Of a stretch of DNA of 64,000 nt, positions 57,201 to 64,000 are shown in pieces. Source of the DNA: Actinostola sp. cb2023 (taxonomy: Eukaryota; Cnidaria; Anthozoa; Actiniaria; Actinostolidae). Each line of letters opens with the position of its first letter. The first letter of the stretch is position 1. Position numbers and translations under genes: made by a program. The DNA lies in assembly GCA_033675265.1 (NCBI GenBank), contig JAUJYZ010001345.1:233501-297500 (forward strand). Direction: 5' to 3'. The notes below the pieces were generated by a model. The model was given only the letters and a program-made list of their open reading frames with translations. It searched no databases and was not told where the DNA came from.

Positions 57201-59635
57201 AATACTACATGTACATATTTTCGGCAATAATAATAATAATAATCTTGCGCCGTGTGTCCGCAATTAACTCTAACTGAATGTTCCAATTTTCGTTTTGTCT
57301 GTCATTTAGGGCGGAGTGAATGGTTTCCCAGATTTAGAGCATCTCTCACTAGCTGCATGTTCTAACCAAACGGAAATAGCTCTTAACGACACGTTGATTA
57401 CCCGGTAGGTTGAAGTTACTGCTGTGAATACTTTGTGCGCCTTTGTTTAGGTGATAGTGAGTATTCATGGTTTTCACTAGTTAGCGATGCAACTGTAATA
57501 AGTCGTGTTCTTGTAGACTTATGGATCTTTATTGAGACGTTCTTCGGTTACAGCTTGGTTGTTGTTCTTAAGGCTGAGTCTAAACTCCTCTCTCTCTAAA
57601 AACTCTCTCTACATGTAGCTTGGTTGTATTTATACTGACATCCTTGTAGAGTGCAAACCATATGTCCGTGAAACAGTACTAACTAATTAGTACTAAATAG
57701 CACTGATGAAACAATAGAAAACAATAGAGATAACACTATTTAGTACTATTTAGTAATAGCACTATTTCACGGACATATGGTTTGCACTCTATAACTAGTT
57801 TTGTATAGTTTGGATGACAAGTACTTAATTTTACATAAGTGGGCGTTGATATTCCCAAGTATGCATTTCTAAAGAATATCTAGTACAAGTGATTATCTGA
57901 ACAATTCGTCGATGACTGAGTATAGAATTGGCCATTACAAAAAAGAGCAGGGGACTGGGACCAAGTCCGTAAAACTAATTCAATAAGAAACTAGTAAAAG
58001 TGGGCATCATTTTCTGACAGAGCAGATCAAACTTAGCTAATCGGGAAAGTTTGGTGAACTTTGGCTTAATATTGACGATCCTAGAGACCATCAAATATGT
58101 ACATTTTCCCATACAAACTCTGTATTTTTTTACGTTGTCTACCCAAACCATACTTTCACTGTAAAATCTCAAAATTTCAAAAGTTTATAATTCCGACAGA
58201 ATTTACTCAAATCACATCAAACTTTACACATATGATAATTTCAACATGTTGTTTCATGTCATAAACTTAATTTCGTAATTACATTAATTCTAATAAACTC
58301 ATTCCCAGTCCCCTGCTCTTTTTTGTAATGGCCAATTGAATATCACGACAAACATGATATATTTGAATCTTAGTACAACTCTTAGCTTAGGAGATATTTC
58401 TAGTTGAAAATACTGAAACAATAGATCCTAATGAAGGACGCTACAATTCTACGAGTCTCTATACCGTAGTACTGCACAAGGCATGTAAAACCAGTTTATT
58501 CTAGTTTCTACAGCTGTCCATGTTGAACCATGGACTTTGACCTGGACTTTGGTAGCGTCTCTCATTAGTTCTATTGAACGAGTAACAGCTGTTTTTATGA
58601 AGATTATGGCTATTGAACATTGTATATTTCGGTCAGAGAGCAAGGTTGTCATAGCGACAACTTGACAGAGAACATGGCGATTCTTTTTTTTTTCTTTTTT
58701 TCTTTTTTCTTTTTTATTTTTTTCACCATTGGTAAACACTTCCAAGCAGCACATGGCAGCCACACCGATGTCGACCAATCACAGTTTCACATTCTCAAGA
58801 AGTGCAAAGACAGACTCCGTGCGTGCTAAACTCTTTGTTTGACTTTAGTACTATTTTGTTTAATCAACGTTATTGTTTTTATTGTTATATATATCTTTCA
58901 TTTTCACTTTACTGGTCCACTTTACTTGACTTGATAATGGCGTTCAGTTAGTATAGGAAATACCACAGTTCGAGAAGAATTAATGAAAAATACCACGCGT
59001 ATTTGATGAAAGTGGCTGAATACCACGAGTGCGTATCACAACTGGTATTCAGCCACTTTCATCAAATACGCGTGGTATTTTTCATTAATTCTTCGAGAAC
59101 TAAGTGGTATTTCCTATTAATAACACACCTACAAAAAATATGAGTTTCGTTATAGTAGCAAATCGCTCGTAGCACAATCACAACCGCAAATAATAAAATA
59201 GCACATGTGCAATTTTCTTAATACCGTGCAATTAATTAATTGCACGGTATTAAGAAAAAATCCACAGTCAATCAGCCAATCAGAAACGAGTATTTTTTGT
59301 AGGTGTGTTATTAACGTCGAAACGTCGTCTATATTATATATTTTATAATGTATTTTAAGAACATTTTATCGCAGATTTTTACAATCAAATGTTTAAATAA
59401 GTCTCTCCTTATTCGAATTATTATTATTTATTTTTTTAATTTATTTTTTTATTATTATTATTATTCATTGGATATTTTAAATTTCCAAGGTTTGAAAAGC
59501 GTATGGTTTTCAGTTTCACTGAAGGATTATTTTGTTTCCATTTTTTTGTATATATTAAGACTACTGAAGACTTCGTGCAATCTTCGTGTACTGGACATCA
59601 GGGGATGTGGTCGTGTAACAGTAGATGCGATTCAG
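51292..59635 (+). CDS. FBXL6: F-box/LRR protein FBXL6 orthologue, exons 1-8 (3' end outside window)
   Basis: Substrate-recognition subunit of an SCF ubiquitin ligase. Exons, all splice-consistent: 51292-51680, 53758-53953, 54156-54290, 55082-55195, 55415-55489, 55946-56029, 57310-57404, 59560-59635 (388 codons). Residues 30-62 are acidic/Ser-rich, 73-87 basic, and the F-box starts at WSDLIPSEVLLHIF (about 102) and crosses intron 1 to VCNRW. LRRs follow, e.g. CKNLKSLSLSNCEGLS, CPNLQHLDLSG, CPNLKTLLLANMWPQPSY and LRVLDIRGCGRVTVDAIQ. Order and spacing, including the MW.P insert and the LDIRGCGR repeat, match vertebrate FBXL6 (about 540 residues), so about 150 C-terminal residues should lie downstream. 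Exon 6 uses a GTTAAG donor touched by a MITE. Exon 8 ends inside a large tandem array. Confidence 0.9.
52053..53277 (+). repeat. 52-bp minisatellite in FBXL6 intron 1
   Basis: About 23 head-to-tail units of 52 bp contain TAGTAGAACAAAGCAGCTTG and CACGTCAACACGTCCCTGTC. Units differ mainly at a few positions (CGTC/CATC, CACTAG/CACCAG/CTCTAG). After the array, 53285-53415 carries two degenerate units in opposite orientation (GCAAGACAG, TTCTACTAGAGAGC), so the array ends in an inverted junction. Confidence 0.93.
54354..54710. repeat. Homopolymer patches in FBXL6 intron 3
   Basis: G runs (54354-54371, 54579-54600), a T run at about 54627-54641 and a C run of 20 or more at about 54684-54707 occur in one intron. 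Lengths are unreliable in assemblies. Confidence 0.7.
54954..55030. repeat. Foldback in FBXL6 intron 3
   Basis: GGGGACTGATCAGAA pairs with TTCTGATCAGTCCCC, and inner GAGAAGTGTT pairs with AACACTTCTC, around a TACGCGTCGTGC loop. It ends about 50 bp before the exon 4 acceptor. Confidence 0.85.
55501..55745 (+). repeat. (CCTAT)n microsatellite in FBXL6 intron 5
   Basis: About 48 pentanucleotide units, nearly pure, with a few CTTAT variants near the 3' end. It starts about 12 bp after the exon 5 donor and gives a strongly pyrimidine-rich strand through most of the intron. Confidence 0.95.
56031..56232. mobile_element. TTAA MITE inserted inside the exon 6 splice donor
   Basis: TTAA at 56031-56034 and 56229-56232. 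Terminal inverted repeats share GGTTACAGACGAGCAAGTTT and TCTATGACAAGT. The donor of FBXL6 exon 6 is GTTAAG at 56030-56035: the left TTAA copy supplies donor positions +2 to +5 and the element's first base supplies +6. The sequence after the right TTAA (TTAAGAGTC) shows that the empty site would also read GTTAAG. Confidence 0.85.
56370..56520 (-). repeat. (AATC)n tract with LINE-like tail
   Basis: A run of CAATCAAT units is followed by CTTTATTTATTCACAATAA and (AAT)n. On the minus strand this resembles the AATAAAG plus tetranucleotide 3' tail of a CR1/L2-type LINE, like the tail near 15385. No reverse transcriptase is attached. Confidence 0.45.
56700..56905 (+). repeat. 18-bp tandem array (GTAATAGCGGGGTGGCC type)
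   Basis: About 11 units of 17-18 bp with core TAGCGGGGTG; early units read GTGTCCGCATTAGCGGG, later ones GTGGCCGTAATAGCGGG. Lies in FBXL6 intron 6. Confidence 0.85.
57050..57215. repeat. Imperfect inverted repeat with TTGCGTGCAA motifs
   Basis: The arms share TGTCCA..CCTG.AACAT wording in opposite orientation, with several ATTGCGTGCAA and TTGCTCGCAA strings between them. Probably an old MITE in FBXL6 intron 6. The overlapping frames on both strands are by-products of the symmetry. Confidence 0.55.
57649..57789. mobile_element. TA-flanked MITE, 141 bp
   Basis: Perfect terminal inverted repeats begin GAGTGCAAACCATATGTCCG, with TA at 57647-57648 and 57790-57791. Inside, TAGTACTAAATAGCACT-type strings add further symmetry. 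In FBXL6 intron 7. Confidence 0.9.
57930..58333. mobile_element. MITE with 30-bp terminal repeats, about 400 bp
   Basis: GGCCATTACAAAAAAGAGCA at the left end is matched by its complement at 58314-58333 and continues GGGGACTGGGA inwards. AATT lies on both sides, a possible short duplication, but AATT is self-complementary so the border is uncertain. In FBXL6 intron 7. Confidence 0.85.
58953..59117. repeat. Foldback palindrome, first of an adjoining pair
   Basis: The arms share ATAGGAAATACCAC and TTAATGAAAAATACCACGCG, meeting near 59030 at CACGAGTGCGTATC. Its right edge touches the next inverted-repeat element. Confidence 0.88.
59118..59314. mobile_element. TTAA-bounded inverted-repeat element with inner hairpin
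   Basis: The ends TTAATAACACACCTACAAAA (59118) and the complement (to 59314) are perfect. An inner perfect hairpin (CTTAATACCGTGCAATTAAT and its complement) lies at about 59217-59256. In FBXL6 intron 7. Confidence 0.85.
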
Positions 59636-62600
59636 GTAAGGAATCATGAATTCTACATACTTAAGTTTTCTTGAATCTCGCTATCCATCATCCATTACTT
59701 TGTACTGGACATCAGGGGATGTGGTCGTATAACAGTAGATGCGATTCAGGTAAGGAATCATGAATTCTACATACTTAAGTTTTCTTGCATCTCGCTATCC
59801 ATCATCCATTACTTTGTACTGGACATCAGGGGATGTGGTCGTATAACAGTAGATGCGATTCAGGTAAGGAATCATGAATTCTACATACTTACATTTTCTT
59901 GCATCTCGCTATCCATCATCCATTACTTTGTACTGGACATCAGGGGATGTGGTCGTATAACAGTAGATGCGATTCAGGTAAGGAATCATGAATTCTACAT
60001 ACTTACGTTTTCTTGAATCTCGCTATCCATCATCCATTACTTTGTACTGGACATTAGGGGATGTGCTCGTATAACAGTAGATGCGATTCAGGTAAGGAAT
60101 CATGAATTCTACATACTTACGTTTTCTTGCATCTCGCTATCCATCATCCATTACTTTGTACTGGACATCAGGGGATGTGGTCGTGTAACAGTAGATGCGA
60201 TTCAAGTAAGGAATCATGAATTCTACATACTTACGTTTTCTTGAATCTCGCTATCCATCATCCATTACTTTGTACTGGACATTAGGGGATGTGCTCGTAT
60301 AACAGTAGATGCGATTCAGGTAAGGAATCATGAATTCTACATACTTACGTTTTCTTGCATCTCGCTATCCATCATCCATTACTTTGTACTGGACATCAGG
60401 GGATGTGGTCGTGTAACAGTAGATGCGATTCAGGTAAGGAATCATGAATTCTACATACTTAAGTTTTCTTGCATCTCGCTATCCATCATCCATTACTTTG
60501 TACTGGACATCAGGGGATGTGGTCGTGTAACAGTAGATGCGATTCAGGTAAGGAATCATGAATTCTACATACTTACGTTTTCTTGAATCTCGCTATCCAT
60601 CATCCATTACTTTGTACTGGACATCAGGGGATGTGGTCGTGTAACAGTAGATGCGATTCAGGTAAGGAATCATGAATTCTACATACTTAAGTTTTCTTGC
60701 ATCTCGCTATCCATCATCCATTACTTTGTACTGGACATCAGGGGATGTGGTCGTGTAACAGTAGATGCGATTCAGGTAAGGAATCATGAATTCTACATCC
60801 TTAAATTTTCTTGCATCTCGCTATCCATCATCCATTACTTTGTACTGGACATCAGGGGATGTGGTCGTATAACAGTAGATGCGATTCAGGTAAGGAATCA
60901 TGAATTCTACATACTTAAGTTTTCTTGCATCTCGCTATCCATCATCCATTACTTTGCACTGGACATCAGGGGATGTGGTCGTGTAACAGTAGATGCGATT
61001 CAGGTAAGGAATCATGAATTCTACATACTTAAGTTTTCTTGCATCTCGCTATCCATCATCCATTACTTTGTACTGGACATCAGGGGATGTGGTCGTGTAA
61101 CAGTAGATGCGATTCAGGTAAGGAATCATGAATTCTACATACTTACGTTTTCTTGAATCTCGCTATCCATCATCCATTACTTTGTACTGGACATCAGGGG
61201 ATGTGGTCGTGTAACAGTAGATGCGATTCAGGTAAGGAATCATGAATTCTACATACTTAAGTTTTCTTGCATCTCGCTATCCATCATCCATTACTTTGTA
61301 CTGGACATCAGGGGATGTGGTCGTGTAACAGTAGATGCGATTCAGGTAAGGAATCATGAATTCTACATACTTAAGTTTTCTTGCATCTCGCTATCCATCA
61401 TCCATTACTTTGTACTGGACATCAGGGGATGTGGTCGTATAACAGTAGATGCGATTCAGGTAAGGAATCATGAATTCTACATACTTAAGTTTTCTTGCAT
61501 CTCGCTATCCATCATCCATTACTTTGTACTGGACATCAGGGGATGTGGTCGTGTAACAGTAGATGCGATTCAGGTAAGGAATCATGAATTCTACATACTT
61601 AAGTTTTCTTGCATCTCGCTATCCATCATCCATTACTTTGTACTGGACATCAGGGGATGTGGTCGTGTAACAGTAGATGCGATTCAGGTAAGGAATCATG
61701 AATTCTACATACTTAAGTTTTCTTGCATCTCGCTATCCATCATCCATTACTTTGTACTGGACATCAGGGGATGTGGTCGTGTAACAGTAGATGCGATTCA
61801 GGTAAGGAATCATGAATTCTACATACTTAAGTTTTCTTGCATCTCGCTATCCATCATCCATTACTTTGTACTGGACATCAGGGGATGTGGTCGTGTAACA
61901 GTAGATGCGATTCAGGTAAGGAATCATGAACTCTACATACTTAAGTTTTCTTGCATCTCGCTATCCATCATCCATTACTTTGTACTGGACATCAGGGGAT
62001 GTGGTCGTGTAACAGTAGATGCGATTCAGGTAAGGAATCATGAATTCTACATACTTAAGTTTTCTTGCATCTCGCTATCCATCATCCATTACTTTGTACT
62101 GGACATCAGGGGATGTGGTCGTGTAACAGTAGATGCGATTCAGGTAAGGAATCATGAATTCTACATACTTAAGTTTTCTTGCATCTCGCTATCCATCATC
62201 CATTACTTTGTACTGGACATCAGGGGATGTGGTCGTGTAACAGTAGATGCGATTCAGGTAAGGAATCATGAATTCTACATACTTAAGTTTTCTTGCATCT
62301 CGCTATCCATCATCCATTACTTTGTACTGGACATCAGGGGATGTGGTCGTGTAACAGTAGATGCGATTCAGGTAAGGAATCATGAATTCTACATACTTAA
62401 GTTTTCTTGCATCTCGCTATCCATCATCCATTACTTTGTACTGGACATCAGGGGATGTGGTCGTGTAACAGTAGATGCGATTCAGGTAAGGAATCATGAA
62501 TTCTACATACTTAAGTTTTCTTGCATCTCGCTATCCATCATCCATTACTTTGTACTGGACATCAGGGGATGTGGTCGTGTAACAGTAGATGCGATTCAGG

Positions 62601-64000
62601 TAAGGAATCATGAATTCTACATACTTAAGTTTTCTTGCATCTCGCTATCCATCATCCATTACTTTGTACTGGACATCAGGGGATGTGGTCGTGTAACAGT
62701 AGATGCGATTCAGGTAAGGAATCATGAATTCTACATACTTAAGTTTTCTTGCATCTCGCTATCCATCATCCATTACTTTGTACTGGACATCAGGGGATGT
62801 GGTCGTGTAACAGTAGATGCGATTCAGGTAAGGAATCATGAACTCTACATACTTAAGTTTTCTTGCATCTCGCTATCCATCATCCATTACTTTGTACTGG
62901 ACATCAGGGGATGTGGTCGTGTAACAGTAGATGCGATTCAGGTAAGGAATCATGAATTCTACATACTTAAGTTTTCTTGCATCTCGCTATCCATCATCCA
63001 TTACTTTGTACTGGACATCAGGGGATGTGGTCGTGTAACAGTAGATGCGATTCAGGTAAGGAATCATGAATTCTACATACTTAAGTTTTCTTGCATCTCG
63101 CTATCCATCATCCATTACTTTGTACTGGACATCAGGGGATGTGGTCGTGTAACAGTAGATGCGATTCAGGTAAGGAATCATGAATTCTACATACTTAAGT
63201 TTTCTTGCATCTCGCTATCCATCATCCATTACTTTGTACTGGACATCAGGGGATGTGGTCGTGTAACAGTAGATGCGATTCAGGTAAGGAATCATGAATT
63301 CTACATACTTAAGTTTTCTTGCATCTCGCTATCCATCATCCATTACTTTGTACTGGACATCAGGGGATGTGGTCGTGTAACAGTAGATGCGATTCAGGTA
63401 AGGAATCATGAATTCCACATACTTACGTTTTCTTGAATCTCGCTATCCATCATCCATTACTTTGTACTGGACATCAGGGGATGTGGTCGTGTAACAGTAG
63501 ATGCGATTCAGGTAAGGAATCATGAATTCTACATACTTAAGTTTTCTTGCATCTCGCTATCCATCATCCATTACTTTGTACTGGACATCAGGGGATGTGG
63601 TCGTGTAACAGTAGATGCGATTCAGGTAAGGAATCATGAATTCTACATACTTAAGTTTTCTTGCATCTCGCTATCCATCATCCATTACTTTGTACTGGAC
63701 ATCAGGGGATGTGGTCGTATAACAGTAGATGCGATTCAGGTAAGGAATCATGAATTCTACATACTTAAGTTTTCTTGCATCTCGCTATCCATCATCCATT
63801 ACTTTGTACTGGACATCAGGGGATGTGGTCGTGTAACAGTAGATGCGATTCAGGTAAGGAATCATGAATTCTACATACTTAAGTTTTCTTGCATCTCGCT
63901 ATCCATCATCCATTACTTTGTACTGGACATCAGGGGATGTGGTCGTGTAACAGTAGATGCGATTCAGGTAAGGAATCATGAATTCTACATACTTAAGTTT
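59587..64000 (+). repeat. 114-bp tandem array carrying the FBXL6 exon 8 end and its splice donor
   Basis: About 38.7 head-to-tail units with an exact 114-bp period (59589, 59703, 59817 and on) run to the window end. Each unit has the last 48 nt of exon 8 (VLDIRGCGRVTVDAIQ), the CAG|GTAAGG donor, and about 63 nt of intron with a pyrimidine-rich part (TTTTCTTGCATCTCGC). The first unit is the genuine exon; later ones lack its 5' part and its TATTAAG acceptor. Units are very similar; recurring variants are CGTGTAAC/CGTATAAC, TACTTAAG/TACTTACG and TTGCATC/TTGAATC. One unit (about 60205) has CAAGTAAGG, which weakens the donor. The array is presumably within intron 8. Confidence 0.95.

Noticed and set aside
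57002..57286. Three overlapping open frames of about 95-101 codons
   Set aside because: They lie in an imperfect inverted repeat in an FBXL6 intron, on both strands, with no recognisable content.
58449..58778. Minus-strand 109-codon frame with a Lys-rich run
   Set aside because: Produced by a T/C-rich low-complexity stretch in an FBXL6 intron; no family resemblance.
59587..64000. CRISPR-like regular repeat array
   Set aside because: The 114-bp units are contiguous without unique spacers, derive from a eukaryotic exon-intron junction, and lie in an intron-containing animal gene.
1..64000. tRNA or rRNA genes
   Set aside because: No segment was recognised by eye with the conserved boxes; a covariance scan was not possible, so absence is not proven.

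Overview
This is nuclear DNA of a multicellular animal, AT-rich and almost entirely non-coding. Spliceosomal introns (GT..AG) interrupt every convincing gene, and the transposon families are eukaryotic (hAT, Mutator-like, Academ-like, Tc1/mariner-like and TTAA-flanked non-autonomous elements, LINE remnants). The only confidently recognised host gene is an FBXL6 orthologue. The repeat content (foldback palindromes, 'gtaatagcggggtggcc' arrays, tyrosine-recombinase remnants) suits a marine invertebrate such as a cnidarian, but the sequence does not fix the phylum.

Layout. 1-15 kb: no recognisable host gene. It holds an identical 108-bp inverted repeat pair (1199-1306 and 5209-5316), inverted Penelope-like ends (3027-4145), foldbacks, a TA-flanked element built of a 10-bp motif array (5335-5613), a TTAA-flanked 1.7-kb element (7837-9560), a Tc1-like MITE (10158-10415), tyrosine-recombinase-like fragments and a few orphan exon candidates (10.8-13 kb). 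15-20 kb: LINE 3' remnant, a CTGACA minisatellite, a truncated copy of the CGATATATCG element, a decayed MULE fragment and a ZAD-like zinc-finger remnant. 22.26-26.04 kb: a hAT element with terminal repeats and an 8-bp direct repeat, broken by a frameshift and by a nested TTAA MITE. 26.8-29.7 kb: coding remnants, including three exons in consistent phase that encode an unrecognised Lys/Ser-rich protein. 31.6-32.1 kb: a second copy of the TTAA MITE, lying inside a histone-type 3' stem-loop motif.

32.72-41.98 kb: a complete Mutator-like element with terminal inverted repeats and a 9-10-bp target duplication. Its transposase (minus strand) is spliced, and two TA-flanked elements (34537-36890 and 37480-39376) lie in its introns. 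43.18-50.33 kb: an Academ-like transposon with about 160-bp terminal repeats and one very large minus-strand gene (zinc modules, XPG/FEN1-like nuclease domain, CXC-type cysteine cluster), broken by one frameshift.

51.29-64 kb: the 5' two thirds of FBXL6 (eight exons, 388 codons; F-box, then leucine-rich repeats). Its introns carry a 52-bp minisatellite, a pentanucleotide array, a TTAA MITE inserted inside a splice donor, and several palindromic elements. From the middle of exon 8 to the window end, a 114-bp unit holding the exon 8 end, its splice donor and the intron start is repeated about 38 times. The window ends inside that array, so the last FBXL6 exons are not visible.

The genes do not form a pathway. 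The common thread is nested mobile DNA around one host gene, and the most unusual signals lie where repeats meet splice or RNA-processing sites.
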